Of a stretch of DNA of 33,668 nt, positions 9,139 through 19,099 are shown piece after piece. Under the pieces are notes generated by a model that was given only the letters and a program-made list of their open reading frames with translations, made no database searches and was not told the origin of the DNA. This stretch comes from an uncultured Pelagibacteraceae bacterium (GTDB lineage Bacteria > Pseudomonadota > Alphaproteobacteria > Pelagibacterales > Pelagibacteraceae), in contig CACPOD010000003.1 of NCBI GenBank assembly GCA_902635515.1, positions 1 to 33,668 on the forward strand, written 5' to 3'. Each line of letters opens with the position of its first letter. Position 1 is the first letter of the stretch. Made by a program: the position numbers and the translations under genes.

Positions 9139-10244
9139 AGAACTTTTTAATTGCAAAATCAAGAAGACTTAGAGGTACACCATATACTTCTCGAATTGAG
9201 GAACAGGGTGTTACAGCTTATACAATTTATAACCATATGTTACTTCCAGCTGCCTTTGGTTCAATTGAAGATTCTTATCATCATTTAAAAGAGCATGTTC
9301 AAATTTGGGATGTAGCAGCTGAAAGACAGGTAGAAATCTCAGGAAAAGATTCTGCAAAATTAGTTCAGCTAATGACTTGTAGAGATTTATCAAAATCTAA
9401 AGATGGAAGATGTTATTATTGTCCGATTATAGATGATAATGCTGGATTAATTAATGATCCAGTTGTTTTAAGAATTAATGAAAATAAATGGTGGATTTCT
9501 ATTGCAGATACGGACGTAATATTATTTGCAAAAGGATTAGCAATTGGAAATAAATTTGATGTTAAAATCATAGAGCCAAAAGTTGATATCATGGCTGTAC
9601 AAGGTCCAAAATCATTTCAATTGATGGAAAAAGTATTTGGAGAACAGATCACAAAATTAAAATTTTTTGGTTTTGATTATTTTGAATTTGGAGGTGCAAA
9701 ACACCTTATCGCACAATCTGGATGGTCTAAACAAGGAGGTTATGAAGTATATGTTCAAAATACTGAAGCAGGCTTAAAACTATATGATCATTTATTTGAA
9801 ATTGGAAAAGAATTTAATATTAAACCAGGGTGCCCCAATTTAATAGAACGAATCGAAAGTGGACTGTTATCTCATGGCAATGATATGGATAACGGAGATA
9901 ATCCTTATGAATGTGGTTTTGATAAATATGTAAACATAGATAGTGATATTATTTTTTTAGGAAAAGAAAAATTAAAGAAAATAAAATCCGAAGGTATTAA
10001 AAGAAAATTAATGGGTGTGAAGTTAGATTTGGACAAAATAAGTTTAACAGGATCTTTAGATCTGACTGATGATAATAACAAAATCATTGGGGAATTAAGG
10101 TCAGCCTGTTATTCGCCTCATTTTAAAAAAGTAATTGGTATTGCTATGATGAAAAAATCGCATTGGAATATAGACCAGAACGTAAAAGCAAGCATAAATG
10201 GTGATATTTGTAGTGGTAAAGTTTGCGATTTACCTTTTATTTAG
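9135..10244 (+). CDS. dmdA: dimethylsulfoniopropionate demethylase
   Basis: Transfers a methyl group from DMSP to tetrahydrofolate, giving 3-methylmercaptopropionate and 5-methyl-THF. This is the entry step that feeds sulfur and one-carbon units in marine bacteria. It is a GcvT/aminomethyltransferase-fold protein of 369 residues, the same length as the structurally characterised Pelagibacter ubique DmdA. Stretches such as [57 protein letters not shown] (residues 195-206) and [12 protein letters not shown] match that protein as I remember it. True GcvT has a TGYTGEDGFE-type motif where this has [11 protein letters not shown], and no gcvH or gcvP is nearby. It overlaps the upstream hydrolase by 4 bases; asd follows after 15 bases. 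Confidence 0.95.
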   Translation: MKNFLIAKSRRLRGTPYTSRIEEQGVTAYTIYNHMLLPAAFGSIEDSYHHLKEHVQIWDVAAERQVEISGKDSAKLVQLMTCRDLSKSKDGRCYYCPIIDDNAGLINDPVVLRINENKWWISIADTDVILFAKGLAIGNKFDVKIIEPKVDIMAVQGPKSFQLMEKVFGEQITKLKFFGFDYFEFGGAKHLIAQSGWSKQGGYEVYVQNTEAGLKLYDHLFEIGKEFNIKPGCPNLIERIESGLLSHGNDMDNGDNPYECGFDKYVNIDSDIIFLGKEKLKKIKSEGIKRKLMGVKLDLDKISLTGSLDLTDDNNKIIGELRSACYSPHFKKVIGIAMMKKSHWNIDQNVKASINGDICSGKVCDLPFI

Positions 10245-10259
10245 TATAACAACTTTAAA

Positions 10260-11255
10260 ATGAACATAGCTATAGTAGGTGCAACAGGAAATGTTGGAAG
10301 GAAAACTCTTGAGGTATTTGATAAAAAAAACTTCAAGTTTGATAATTTATATTTAGTTGCCTCAGAAAAAAGTGCAGGAAAAAAAATCTCTTTTAGAGAT
10401 AAAGAGTATGTTATTGAAAATTTAGAGACATATGATTTTTCAAAAGCAGATATAACTTTTTTTGCAGCAGGAGGAAAAATTGCTGAAAAATTTGCAGAAA
10501 AGGCTGCCAAGCACACAATTGTAATAGATAATTCAAGTTTTTTTAGGATGGATCCTGATGTTCCATTGATCGTTCCACAAGTGAATGCAGCCGAAATTAA
10601 AAATATGAAAAAAAATATTATTGCCAATCCAAATTGTTCTACAGCACAACTTGTTATAGCACTTAAACCACTACATAATTTATTCAAAATTAAAAGAGTT
10701 GTAGTTTCAACTTACCAATCTGTTTCAGGTGGTGGCAAAAGTCCAATGGACGAATTAATAGATCAAACTAAACAATATTTAGATGGAAAAAAAATAGAGT
10801 CAAAAAATTTTACTAAACAAATCGCTTTTAATGTTATTCCACATATCGATGTTTTTGCCGATGATGGATATACAAAAGAAGAATTAAAAATGACAAATGA
10901 AACAAAAAAAATATTAGATGATTCAATAGAACTTACAGCTACATGTGTAAGAATTCCTGTTTTAGTATCTCATTCGGAGTCTGTTAATATAGAATTTGAA
11001 AAACCATATACTTTAGAAAAAGTGAGAGATGTTTTAAGTAAAGCAGATGGTTGTGAGGTTATTGATAAAAGAGAAAATGGAGGTTATAGCACACCATTTG
11101 AAGCAGCTGGGAGTGATGAGACATATATATCTAGAATTAGAGAAGATAAAACTAAAAAAAATTCATTAAATTTGTGGATTGTATCAGACAACCTATTGAG
11201 AGGTGCAGCACTTAATTCTGTTGAAATTGCTGAAACAATTATTAACTCAAAATAA
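10260..11255 (+). CDS. asd: aspartate-semialdehyde dehydrogenase
   Basis: NADPH-dependent reduction of aspartyl phosphate to aspartate semialdehyde, the branch point to lysine/diaminopimelate, threonine and methionine. Evidence is the N-terminal nucleotide-binding GATGNVGRKTLEVF, the AAGGKIAEKFA segment, the active-site PNCSTAQ with Cys126, the SVSGGGKSPMDEL phosphate-binding region and the conserved His in RIPVLVSHSES. The 331-residue length is typical. It sits between dmdA and sdhC with gaps of 15 and 3 bases, so it is probably transcribed with them although it is metabolically unrelated. No frameshift is seen. Confidence 0.96.
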   Translation: MNIAIVGATGNVGRKTLEVFDKKNFKFDNLYLVASEKSAGKKISFRDKEYVIENLETYDFSKADITFFAAGGKIAEKFAEKAAKHTIVIDNSSFFRMDPDVPLIVPQVNAAEIKNMKKNIIANPNCSTAQLVIALKPLHNLFKIKRVVVSTYQSVSGGGKSPMDELIDQTKQYLDGKKIESKNFTKQIAFNVIPHIDVFADDGYTKEELKMTNETKKILDDSIELTATCVRIPVLVSHSESVNIEFEKPYTLEKVRDVLSKADGCEVIDKRENGGYSTPFEAAGSDETYISRIREDKTKKNSLNLWIVSDNLLRGAALNSVEIAETIINSK

Positions 11256-11258
11256 AAC

Positions 11259-11639
11259 ATGGAAGACAGACCTTTATCACCACACATACAGATTTATAAA
11301 TGGCATATTTCTTCATTAGTATCTATTTCACACAGGATTACAGGAATAATTAATTTTTTTGCGATCACATTAATTTGTATTTGGTTTGCATTAATGCTTT
11401 TAGGAGAAAGTAATTATCAAATTATTAAAATTTTTTTAGAAACTTTTTTAGGTAAGTTTATTTTAATTGGAATAACCTGGTCATTTAGTTTTCAAATGTT
11501 AAGTGAAGTAAGACACTTGATTATGGATTTGGGTTATGGATTTGAATTACAAACAACAAAAATTACAGGTTTGTTAGTTATTTTTGGTTCGATTGTTTTA
11601 ACTATCTTAATATATTTAATTGGCAGAGGATTAACATAA
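11259..11639 (+). CDS. sdhC: succinate dehydrogenase cytochrome b556 subunit (SdhC), heme ligand His replaced
   Basis: Membrane anchor subunit of complex II, 126 residues, with three predicted helices (about 28-48, 62-82 and 102-122). The N-terminus RPLSPHIQIYKW and the quinone-site segment with Ser22, His25 and Arg26 (equivalent to E. coli Ser27, His30, Arg31) are kept. The second signature reads QMLSEVRHLIMDLG. His86 corresponds to E. coli His91, but the position seven residues earlier, the heme b ligand His84 in E. coli, is Gln79, and the usual Gly/Ala before the Arg region is Glu83. It therefore departs from the normal H-x(3)-[GA]-x-R-H motif. It shares TAATG with sdhD. The family call is firm; cytochrome function is doubtful. 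Confidence 0.93.
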   Translation: MEDRPLSPHIQIYKWHISSLVSISHRITGIINFFAITLICIWFALMLLGESNYQIIKIFLETFLGKFILIGITWSFSFQMLSEVRHLIMDLGYGFELQTTKITGLLVIFGSIVLTILIYLIGRGLT

Positions 11640-11968
11640 TGCTTCCAGTAACAAAAAAATGGTTATTCTTAAAAATTAGTTCCGCAATCTTATTACCTTT
11701 AATGCTTTGGTTTATTATAAATTTAGTGAATATCTATGATAAAAGTTATTTTGAAATAGTGAATTTTTTAACAACACAACCATCTAAATTCTTAATTGGA
11801 TTATTTTTAGTTATTGCTTATTTTTTTTCAGCTTTGACTATAAGTGAGGTTTTTGAAGACTATATTAACGATAAAAAAACCAAAAATGCCGCAAACAAAG
11901 TCCTAAATTTTTTTGCTATAACAATTCCAGTAATTACAATAATTGTAATTTTTAACTTAAATACATGA
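11639..11968 (+). CDS. sdhD: succinate dehydrogenase membrane anchor subunit (SdhD) without histidines
   Basis: Second hydrophobic anchor of complex II, 109 residues, with three predicted helices (about 12-34, 51-72 and 87-107). It is identified mainly by position between sdhC and sdhA and by the SEVFEDYI segment, in which Asp74 and Tyr75 match the quinone-site Asp82/Tyr83 of E. coli SdhD. The helix-II position of the heme ligand (E. coli His71) is Phe63, and the whole protein contains no histidine, so it cannot supply an axial His to heme b. The start overlaps the sdhC stop (TAATG), and the end overlaps sdhA by four bases. Confidence 0.88.
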   Translation: MLPVTKKWLFLKISSAILLPLMLWFIINLVNIYDKSYFEIVNFLTTQPSKFLIGLFLVIAYFFSALTISEVFEDYINDKKTKNAANKVLNFFAITIPVITIIVIFNLNT

Positions 11969-13740
11969 AAGCATATAATATTATAGACCATGAGTACGAT
12001 GTTGTTGTGCTTGGTGCAGGTGGATCAGGTTTAAGAGCAGCAGTAGGGCTCAGCGAAGCTGGCTTAAAAACAGCTTGTATCTCAAAAGTATTTCCTACCA
12101 GAAGTCATACATCAGCTGCACAAGGCGGAATATCAGCAGCACTAGGAAACATGGGAGAAGATGATTGGAGATGGCACATGTATGACACTGTAAAAGGTGC
12201 AGATTGGTTAGGTGATCAAGATAGCATTGAATATCTTTGTAAAGAAGCACCTAAAGCAGTTTTAGAATTAGAGAAATATGGAGTTCCATTTAGTAGAACT
12301 GAAGAAGGAAAAATTTATCAAAGACCATTTGGTGGAATGACAAAAAATTATGGAAATGGAATAGTTCAAAGAACTTGTGCAGCAGCTGATAGAACAGGAC
12401 ATGCTATTTTACACACATTATATGGACAAGCGTTAAAGCATAATACAGAATTTTTTATAGAATATTTTGCATTAGATTTGTTGATGAAGAATGGAGAATG
12501 CAAAGGTCTAATTGCTTGGAATTTGAATGATGGCACAATTCACAGATTTAGAGCGCACACAGTAATTATTGCTACAGGTGGTTATGGAAAAGTTTATTAT
12601 TCAGCAACATCAGCACATACTTGCACCGGTGATGGCAATGCAATGGTTTTAAGAGCTGGGCTGCCGCTTCAGGATATGGAGTTTGTTCAATTTCACCCAA
12701 CAGGAATTTATGGCCATGGCACATTAATAACAGAAGGTGCGCGAGGAGAAGGGGGTTATCTTACAAATTCTAAAGGTGAAAGATTTATGGAAAGATATGC
12801 TCCAAATGCAAAAGATTTAGCATCAAGAGATGTTGTTAGCAGATCTATGTCTATTGAGATTAATGAGGGAAGAGGTGTTGGAAAAGATCAAGATCATGTT
12901 CATTTGAACCTAAGTCACTTAGATAAAGATATTATTGAAAGCAGGCTTCCTGGAATTACTGATGCAGCAAGATTATTTGCAAATGTAGATGTAACTAAAG
13001 AACCAATTCCTGTTGTACCAACAGTTCATTATAATATGGGTGGTATTCCAACAAACTATAAAGCAGAAGTATTAACTGTAAATGGCTCAGAAAAAACTGT
13101 TCCAGGTTTAATGGCTATAGGAGAAGCGGCATGTGTCTCTGTTCACGGAGCAAATAGACTTGGTTCTAATTCTTTAATTGATTTAGTAGTATTTGGAAGA
13201 GCAGCAGCAAAAAGAGCAGCTGAGTTAGTTAAGCCAGGAACACCTCATGAAGAAATTCCTGAGTCAGAAACACAAAAATGTTTAGATAGATTTGATAAAC
13301 TTAGAAATGCACAAGGAAATAATAGTACTGCAGAACTTAGACTTTCAATGCAAAAAACTATGCAGTCGAAATGTGCAGTTTTTAGAACAGAAAAAAATCT
13401 TAAAGAAGGTGTTGATGAGATTAAAAAAACTTATGATGGTATGGACTCAATTTCAGTTAAAGATAGGTCTTTAGTATTTAATACTGATTTAGTTGAAACA
13501 TTAGAATTTGATAATTTAATAAGACAAGCAGTAACTACTGTAGAGTCTGCATATCATAGAAAAGAGAGCAGAGGTGCTCACGCGAGAGATGACTATCCAA
13601 AAAGAGATGACGAAAAATTTATGCAACATACTCTTGCTTGGTGTGATGGAAAAAATACAAAGATTAGTTACAGAGCAGTACACAAATCAACTTTAACAAA
13701 TGAAGTTCAATATTTTCCACCACAAGAGCGAGTATATTAA
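11965..13740 (+). CDS. sdhA: succinate dehydrogenase flavoprotein subunit
   Basis: Catalytic FAD subunit oxidising succinate to fumarate on the cytoplasmic face of complex II. Features are the dinucleotide-binding [11 protein letters not shown] (16-26), covalent flavin attachment at His48 in [11 protein letters not shown], the substrate loop [32 protein letters not shown] and [21 protein letters not shown], and the C-terminal [10 protein letters not shown] block. Length 591 is normal. The conserved catalytic residues argue for a working dehydrogenase even though the anchor subunits look heme-free. It overlaps sdhD by four bases and sdhB by one. Confidence 0.98.
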   Translation: MKAYNIIDHEYDVVVLGAGGSGLRAAVGLSEAGLKTACISKVFPTRSHTSAAQGGISAALGNMGEDDWRWHMYDTVKGADWLGDQDSIEYLCKEAPKAVLELEKYGVPFSRTEEGKIYQRPFGGMTKNYGNGIVQRTCAAADRTGHAILHTLYGQALKHNTEFFIEYFALDLLMKNGECKGLIAWNLNDGTIHRFRAHTVIIATGGYGKVYYSATSAHTCTGDGNAMVLRAGLPLQDMEFVQFHPTGIYGHGTLITEGARGEGGYLTNSKGERFMERYAPNAKDLASRDVVSRSMSIEINEGRGVGKDQDHVHLNLSHLDKDIIESRLPGITDAARLFANVDVTKEPIPVVPTVHYNMGGIPTNYKAEVLTVNGSEKTVPGLMAIGEAACVSVHGANRLGSNSLIDLVVFGRAAAKRAAELVKPGTPHEEIPESETQKCLDRFDKLRNAQGNNSTAELRLSMQKTMQSKCAVFRTEKNLKEGVDEIKKTYDGMDSISVKDRSLVFNTDLVETLEFDNLIRQAVTTVESAYHRKESRGAHARDDYPKRDDEKFMQHTLAWCDGKNTKISYRAVHKSTLTNEVQYFPPQERVY

Positions 13741-14519
13741 TGGTTCAGCTAAGTTTACCTAAAAATTCAGAGGTTAAAAAAGGCAAATATTTTAAAGACA
13801 AAACTGGATCTAAAAATTTAAGAAAAGTAAATATTTATAGATGGGATCCATCAACAGAAGAAAATCCTAGAATTGATACATACGAAGTTGATATGGATAA
13901 TTGTCCATCTAAGGTGCTGGATATTCTAAATAAAATTAAAAACGAAATTGATCCTACATTGGCCTATAGAAGATCTTGTGCTCATGGTGTTTGTGGTTCT
14001 TGTGCTATGAATATGGGAGGAAAAAACGGACTTGCTTGTACAACTCCTCATGCAGAGATAGACGGTGACATCGATATTTATCCTCTACCTCATTTAAAAG
14101 TTAAAAGAGATTTGATTGGTGATTTAGATGGTTTATATAAACAATATCAATCTATTGAACCTTGGTTAAAAAATAACTCAACAAAACAGACAACAGAAAT
14201 TTATCAGTCTAAAGAAGATAGAGCAAAACTTGATGGTGCTTACGAATGCATTATGTGTGCTTGCTGTTCTACATCTTGCCCAAGTTATTGGTGGAATGGA
14301 GATAAATATTTAGGTCCAGCAGTTCTGCTACAGGCTTATAGATGGATTATTGATAGTAGAGATGAAGAGAGAAAAGCTAGATTAAAAAAAGTTTCAGATG
14401 AATTAAAATTATATAGATGCCATACAATATTAAATTGTACAAATGCATGTCCTAAGGGCTTGAATCCAGCAAAAGCTATAGCTGAAATAAAAAAAATGTT
14501 AGCTACAGCTAATGTTTAA
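13740..14519 (+). CDS. sdhB: succinate dehydrogenase iron-sulfur subunit
   Basis: Electron-transfer subunit carrying three Fe-S clusters between the flavin and the quinone. Ligands are all present: [2Fe-2S] Cys80, Cys85, Cys88 and Cys100; [4Fe-4S] Cys170, Cys173, Cys176; [3Fe-4S] Cys180, Cys227, Cys233, with Cys237 returning to the [4Fe-4S] site. Trp184/Trp185 in SCPSYWWN line the quinone site. Length 259 is typical for alphaproteobacteria. The ATG overlaps the sdhA stop by one base (TAATG). It ends the sdhCDAB unit; a 39-base gap precedes mmsA. Confidence 0.98.
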   Translation: MVQLSLPKNSEVKKGKYFKDKTGSKNLRKVNIYRWDPSTEENPRIDTYEVDMDNCPSKVLDILNKIKNEIDPTLAYRRSCAHGVCGSCAMNMGGKNGLACTTPHAEIDGDIDIYPLPHLKVKRDLIGDLDGLYKQYQSIEPWLKNNSTKQTTEIYQSKEDRAKLDGAYECIMCACCSTSCPSYWWNGDKYLGPAVLLQAYRWIIDSRDEERKARLKKVSDELKLYRCHTILNCTNACPKGLNPAKAIAEIKKMLATANV

Positions 14520-14520
14520 A

Positions 14521-14532
14521 TAGACTATTCTA
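14521..14532. promoter_or_regulatory. TAGA-CTAT-TCTA element upstream of mmsA
   Basis: Imperfect inverted repeat in the 39-base gap after sdhB. Half-sites TAGA and TCTA match those of the element before dmdC at 4949-4961 (one base shorter, one further difference). It lies 26 bases before the mmsA ATG. A shared operator is only a possibility; the sequence also resembles AT-rich promoter DNA. Confidence 0.2.
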
Positions 14533-14558
14533 TATTTTTGATCTAAAACACCGTATTC

Positions 14559-16052
14559 ATGAAATTAATAGAACACTTCGTAAACGGTAAAATAATTACG
14601 GGATCTTCAGATAAAAAAGGAAAAGTTTTTAATCCAGCAACTGGCGAACAAGAGTCAGAGGTAAGACTTGCTTCAAAATCTGATCTAGACAGTGCTGTTG
14701 AGGTAGCAAAAAAAGCATTTGAAACTTGGTCTTTAAAACCTGCTCTACAAAGAGCTAGAATAATATTTAAATTTAAAGAATTAATTGAAAAAAATTCTGA
14801 TGAATTAACGAAGTTAATAGTTTCAGAACATGGAAAAGTTTATGAAGATGCAAGAGGCTCTTTAACTAGAGGACTTGAGGTGGTAGAATTTGCTTGTGGA
14901 ATACCACATTTATTAAAAGGTGAGTTTTCAGAAAATGTTGGAACCAATGTTGATAGTTGGTCAATTAGACAACCGCTAGGAGTTGTTGCAGGTATTACAC
15001 CTTTTAATTTTCCTGCTATGGTACCAATGTGGATGTTTCCAATAGCAATAGCTTGTGGAAACACTTTTATTCTTAAACCATCAGAAAAAGACCCTTCTTG
15101 CGCAATAAGATTAGCAGAATTACTTTCTGAGGCGGGTCTTCCAGAAGGAGTATTTAACGTAATAAATGGAGATAAAGAAGCTGTTGATGCAATTTTGGAA
15201 AACAAAGATATCAAAGCTGTTAGTTTCGTAGGATCTACTCCTATTGCAAAATATATTTATGAAAATTCAGCTAAAAATGAAAAAAGAGTTCAAGCTTTGG
15301 GTGGAGCAAAAAACCATTTAGTTGTTATGCCAGACTGTGATTTAGATGGTGCAGTAAATGGTTTAATGGGTGCTGCTTATGGTTCAGCTGGAGAAAGATG
15401 TATGGCTCAATCAGTTGCGGTTGCGGTTGGAGATATTGGTGATGAACTTGTATCAAGATTATCAAAAAAAGCTGAAGCTTTAAAAGTTGGTCCTGGAATG
15501 GATAAAGCATCAGAAATGGGACCTTTAGTTACAAAAGAACATTTAGAAAAAGTTACAAGTTACGTTGATTTAGGTGTCAAGGAAGGCGCAAAGCTAGTGG
15601 TTGATGGAAGAGGTTTAAAACTTCAAGGTTATGAAAATGGTTTCTATATAGGTGGATGTTTGTTTGATCATGTAAATAAAGATATGAGAATTTACAAAGA
15701 GGAAATATTCGGTCCAGTCTTATCAGTTGTTCGAGTAAAAACTTTTGAAGAAGCCGCAAAATTAATTAACGACCATGAGTACGGAAATGGAGTTAGTATT
15801 TATACCAGAGACGGTGATGCAGGTAGAACTTTTGCAAGTAAAATTCAAGTAGGTATGGTTGGTATTAACGTGCCGATCCCAGTTCCAATGGCATTTCATA
15901 GTTTTGGTGGTTGGAAAAGATCATTATTTGGAGATAGTGGAATGCATGGTATGGAAGGAATAAAATTTTATACAAAACTTAAAACAGTAACATCCAGATG
16001 GCCTTCAGGTGTCCGATCAAATGCGGAATTTGTTATGCCAACAATGAAATAA
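14559..16052 (+). CDS. mmsA: methylmalonate-semialdehyde dehydrogenase (CoA-acylating)
   Basis: Aldehyde dehydrogenase family enzyme that turns methylmalonate semialdehyde into propionyl-CoA, or malonate semialdehyde into acetyl-CoA, with NAD and CoA. Diagnostic points are the ITPFNFPAMVPMWMFPIA block (146-163), VSFVGSTPIA, the catalytic Cys281 in GSAGERCMAQS, and ALGGAKNH (246-253), where hydrolytic aldehyde dehydrogenases have a Glu general base. The missing Glu is the hallmark of the CoA-acylating group. FHSFGGWKRSLFGD near the end and length 497 agree. It lies between sdhB and mdh, so its acyl-CoA product enters the cycle encoded around it. It could serve valine, beta-alanine/thymine or C3-acid catabolism; the substrate is not decided by sequence. 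Confidence 0.93.
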   Translation: MKLIEHFVNGKIITGSSDKKGKVFNPATGEQESEVRLASKSDLDSAVEVAKKAFETWSLKPALQRARIIFKFKELIEKNSDELTKLIVSEHGKVYEDARGSLTRGLEVVEFACGIPHLLKGEFSENVGTNVDSWSIRQPLGVVAGITPFNFPAMVPMWMFPIAIACGNTFILKPSEKDPSCAIRLAELLSEAGLPEGVFNVINGDKEAVDAILENKDIKAVSFVGSTPIAKYIYENSAKNEKRVQALGGAKNHLVVMPDCDLDGAVNGLMGAAYGSAGERCMAQSVAVAVGDIGDELVSRLSKKAEALKVGPGMDKASEMGPLVTKEHLEKVTSYVDLGVKEGAKLVVDGRGLKLQGYENGFYIGGCLFDHVNKDMRIYKEEIFGPVLSVVRVKTFEEAAKLINDHEYGNGVSIYTRDGDAGRTFASKIQVGMVGINVPIPVPMAFHSFGGWKRSLFGDSGMHGMEGIKFYTKLKTVTSRWPSGVRSNAEFVMPTMK

Positions 16053-16061
16053 AGGAAATAA

Positions 16062-17024
16062 ATGACAAAAATATCTTTAATTGGTGCAGGCCAAATAGGC
16101 GGAACTCTTGCACATTTAATAGGAACAAAAGAATTGGTTGATGAAGTAGTTTTATTTGACGTAGCTAGCGGTATTGCAAAAGGAAAAGCATTAGATATTG
16201 CACAATCTTCATCTGTAGATGGTTTCAATGTTAGGTTTTCAGGAACTGATAACTATGAGGATATAAAAAATTCAGATGTAATAATAATTACAGCAGGTGT
16301 TCCAAGAAAACCTGGAATGAGCCGAGATGATCTACTTGGAATAAATTTAAAAATTATTAAACAAGTTGCTGAGGGGGTAAAGAAAAATGCTCCTAACGCT
16401 TTTGTGATCTGTATCACCAATCCTTTAGACGTTATGGTTATGGCATTTCAAAAATTTTCAGGTTTGCCATCAAATAAAGTTGTTGGTATGGCAGGTATTT
16501 TAGATAGTTCGAGATTTAAATTATTTTTATCATTAGAACTTAATGTGCCAGTAAGAGAAATTGAGGCAATGGTTATGGGTGGTCATGGTGACACCATGGT
16601 TCCTATGCCAAGATTTACAAAAATTTCAGGTAAACCGTTGTTGGATCTTGTAAAGGATGGAAAGATTTCTTCAGAAAGAGTTGAGGAAATTAATCAAAGA
16701 ACACGAGATGGTGGTGCGGAAATAGTTAAATATTTAGAAAAAGGATCAGCCTTTTATGCGCCAGCAGCCTCAGGTGTTCAAATGGCAGAAGCATATTTAA
16801 ATGATCAGAAAAAATTATTACCCTGCGCTGTACAATTAAATGGAGAATATGGTGTGAAAAATGTTTATGCAGGTGTTCCTGTAGTCATTGGAAAAAATGG
16901 TGTAGAAAAAATTGAAGAGATTGATTTAGATGAAAAAGAAAAAAAAGAATTTATGCATTCAATAGATGCTGTAAAAGCTTTATGGGAAGCTGCATCTAAA
17001 ATAGATCCTGATTTATCTAAATAA
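16062..17024 (+). CDS. mdh: malate dehydrogenase (NAD)
   Basis: Oxidises malate to oxaloacetate in the TCA cycle. It is of the lactate-dehydrogenase-like MDH type common in alphaproteobacteria (320 residues). Visible are the Rossmann motif [10 protein letters not shown] (8-17), Asp33 at the end of the second strand that selects NAD, substrate arginines Arg82 and Arg88 (PRKPGMSR), Asp148/Arg151 and catalytic His175 in GGHGDTMVP. Arg82, where LDH has Gln, supports malate over lactate. It has one of the few clear ribosome binding sites here (AAAGGAA ending four bases before ATG). sucC follows after two bases. Confidence 0.97.
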   Translation: MTKISLIGAGQIGGTLAHLIGTKELVDEVVLFDVASGIAKGKALDIAQSSSVDGFNVRFSGTDNYEDIKNSDVIIITAGVPRKPGMSRDDLLGINLKIIKQVAEGVKKNAPNAFVICITNPLDVMVMAFQKFSGLPSNKVVGMAGILDSSRFKLFLSLELNVPVREIEAMVMGGHGDTMVPMPRFTKISGKPLLDLVKDGKISSERVEEINQRTRDGGAEIVKYLEKGSAFYAPAASGVQMAEAYLNDQKKLLPCAVQLNGEYGVKNVYAGVPVVIGKNGVEKIEEIDLDEKEKKEFMHSIDAVKALWEAASKIDPDLSK

Positions 17025-17026
17025 TA

Positions 17027-18187
17027 ATGAATATTCACGAGCATCAAGCTAAACAAATATTAAAAAAATATGGAGCTGTAGTTCCCGAAGGAGTATTTGC
17101 GCTTAATGTTGATGAACTTATTCAAAAAGCAAAAGCACTCAAAACTGAGAAATATGTGCTTAAAGCACAAATCCATGCTGGAGGTAGAGGAAAAGCTGGT
17201 GGTGTAAAAATTTTAAATTCTATTGAGGAACTAACGGTAGCAGCTAGAGAATTACTAGGAAAAACACTAGTTACTCATCAAACTGGCCCTGAAGGTAGAG
17301 AGGTAAAAAGATTATACGTAGAAGAATCATCAAATATAGATAAAGAATTTTACTTATCGTGCCTGGTTGATAGGGCAAGTTCTAAAATTGCATTTATATC
17401 AAGTGACCAAGGAGGGATGGACATTGAAGAAGTTGCAAGCAGTTCACCTGAAAAAATTATAACTACAAAAGTTGATATGGGTGATGAAATTTCTGAGTCA
17501 GATTGTGAAAAAATAATTAATATTTTTAATTTAAATGAAGACGTAAAAAAACAAGCAATAACATTAATTAAATCAATATATAAAATGTTTGTAGGTACTG
17601 ATGCAAACATGGTTGAAGTAAATCCATTAATTTTGACAAAAGAGGAAAAAATTGTTTGTTTAGATGCAAAAGTTAATTTCGACTCTAACGCTTTATTCAG
17701 GCATCCAGAAATTGTTGAATTAAGAGATTTAAATGAGGAAGATCCTACCGAGATAGAAGCTAGCAAGCATGATCTTGCATATATCAAGCTAGATGGAAGT
17801 ATAGGCTGTATGGTGAATGGGGCAGGATTAGCGATGGCAACAATGGATATAATTAAATTGTATGGTAAAGAGCCAGCAAATTTTTTAGATGTAGGCGGTG
17901 GTGCATCCAAAGAAAAAGTATCTGCTGCATTAAAGATAATTCTCTCAGATAAAAATGTTAAAGGTATTTTAATTAATATTTTTGGAGGAATAATGAGATG
18001 TGATGTTCTTGCCCAAGGAGTAGTTGATGCAGCTAAAGAAATTAATATTGCTGTACCTTTAGTTGTGAGATTAGCAGGCACAAATTTCAAGGAAGGAAAA
18101 GAAATTCTTGATAATTCTGGATTAAAATTAATTTCTGCAGAAAATTTAGATGATGCCGCTAAGAAAATTGTTGAGGCGATAAAATAA
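17027..18187 (+). CDS. sucC: succinyl-CoA synthetase beta subunit
   Basis: Nucleotide-binding subunit of succinyl-CoA synthetase, which makes ATP or GTP from succinyl-CoA. The ATP-grasp N-terminal half begins [16 protein letters not shown] and has the glycine-rich GGRGKAGG (52-59) and an EVNPL Mg-binding site. The C-terminal ligase domain has [13 protein letters not shown] and [11 protein letters not shown]. Length 386 matches the bacterial family. It is one base from sucD, giving a stoichiometric pair, and sits in the mdh-sucCD-sucAB order typical of alphaproteobacteria. Confidence 0.98.
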   Translation: MNIHEHQAKQILKKYGAVVPEGVFALNVDELIQKAKALKTEKYVLKAQIHAGGRGKAGGVKILNSIEELTVAARELLGKTLVTHQTGPEGREVKRLYVEESSNIDKEFYLSCLVDRASSKIAFISSDQGGMDIEEVASSSPEKIITTKVDMGDEISESDCEKIINIFNLNEDVKKQAITLIKSIYKMFVGTDANMVEVNPLILTKEEKIVCLDAKVNFDSNALFRHPEIVELRDLNEEDPTEIEASKHDLAYIKLDGSIGCMVNGAGLAMATMDIIKLYGKEPANFLDVGGGASKEKVSAALKIILSDKNVKGILINIFGGIMRCDVLAQGVVDAAKEINIAVPLVVRLAGTNFKEGKEILDNSGLKLISAENLDDAAKKIVEAIK

Positions 18188-18188
18188 A

Positions 18189-19064
18189 ATGTCGGTTTTG
18201 GTAAATAAAAATACTAAAGTAATTTGTCAGGGATTTACTGGCTCACACGGAACATTTCATTCAGAGCAGGCTATAAAATATGGAACCAATCTTGTTGGTG
18301 GAGTTACGCCAAAGAAAGGTGGACAAAAACATTTAGATAGACCAGTTTTTAATAGCGTTTTAGAGGCAAAAAATGAAGTAGGAGCAGATGCAACTATGAT
18401 TTATGTGCCTGCTAAATTTGCTGCTGCAGCAATCATTGAAGCTATTGATGCATCAATTGAACTTATTGTTTGTATAACAGAGGGAATTCCAATTCAGGAT
18501 ATGCTTAAGGTAAGACAAAAATTAACTGGCTCTAATAGCAGATTAATTGGACCCAATTGTCCAGGAATAATCACACCAGATGAATGTAAAATTGGGATTA
18601 TGCCGGGAAGTATTCACAAAAGAGGAAGTGTTGGAATTGTATCAAGGTCAGGAACATTGACATATGAAGCAGTAGCACAAACAACTGAAAATGGACTTGG
18701 TCAATCAACATGTATTGGTATTGGTGGTGATCCTATTAATGGAACAAATTTTATAGATTGTTTAGATTTATTTTTAAATGATGATGAAACAGAATCTATT
18801 TTAATGATAGGTGAAATTGGAGGAACAGCCGAAGAAGAAGCGGCTGACTTTATAAAAGATCATAAGATTAAAAAACCAATAGTTGGATTTATCGCTGGAA
18901 TTACTGCTCCTCCAGGAAGGAGAATGGGGCATGCTGGTGCCATTATATCAGGTGGCAAGGGTGGAGCTGAAGATAAAATAAAAAAAATGGAAGAATGTGG
19001 TATTACAGTTGCCAAATCACCATCAATTATTGGAAAAACTTTATTTGATAAACTGTCTAATTGA
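18189..19064 (+). CDS. sucD: succinyl-CoA synthetase alpha subunit
   Basis: CoA-binding subunit that carries the phosphohistidine intermediate. His248 in [20 protein letters not shown] is the phosphorylated residue (E. coli His246). The CoA-binding Rossmann part begins with [18 protein letters not shown] (11-28), and [10 protein letters not shown] and SRSGTLTYE are intact. Length 291 is normal. A 35-base gap, with only a poorly placed GAGG at 19077-19080, separates it from sucA. Confidence 0.98.
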   Translation: MSVLVNKNTKVICQGFTGSHGTFHSEQAIKYGTNLVGGVTPKKGGQKHLDRPVFNSVLEAKNEVGADATMIYVPAKFAAAAIIEAIDASIELIVCITEGIPIQDMLKVRQKLTGSNSRLIGPNCPGIITPDECKIGIMPGSIHKRGSVGIVSRSGTLTYEAVAQTTENGLGQSTCIGIGGDPINGTNFIDCLDLFLNDDETESILMIGEIGGTAEEEAADFIKDHKIKKPIVGFIAGITAPPGRRMGHAGAIISGGKGGAEDKIKKMEECGITVAKSPSIIGKTLFDKLSN

Positions 19065-19099
19065 AAAAAAATATTAGAGGGATATATTAAATAAAAAAG

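Noticed and set aside
9135..10244. Reading dmdA as glycine cleavage T protein
   Set aside because: The fold is shared, but the motif at residues 195-206 is not of GcvT type, the length and sequence match Pelagibacter DmdA as I remember it, and dmdB and dmdC are adjacent rather than gcvH or gcvP.
10241..10687. 148-codon open frame on the - strand over the start of asd
   Set aside because: asd is complete and conserved here; the reverse frame is Phe/Ser/Ile-rich without motifs, as expected from the complement of an AT-rich gene.
17350..18090. 246-codon open frame on the - strand inside sucC
   Set aside because: It lies wholly within the conserved sucC gene on the opposite strand, has no recognisable domain, and reads like the complement of sucC codons.
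19065..19099. Possible structured RNA element before sucA
   Set aside because: The 35-base gap is almost all A and T with no inverted repeat and is too short for the known classes upstream of suc genes.
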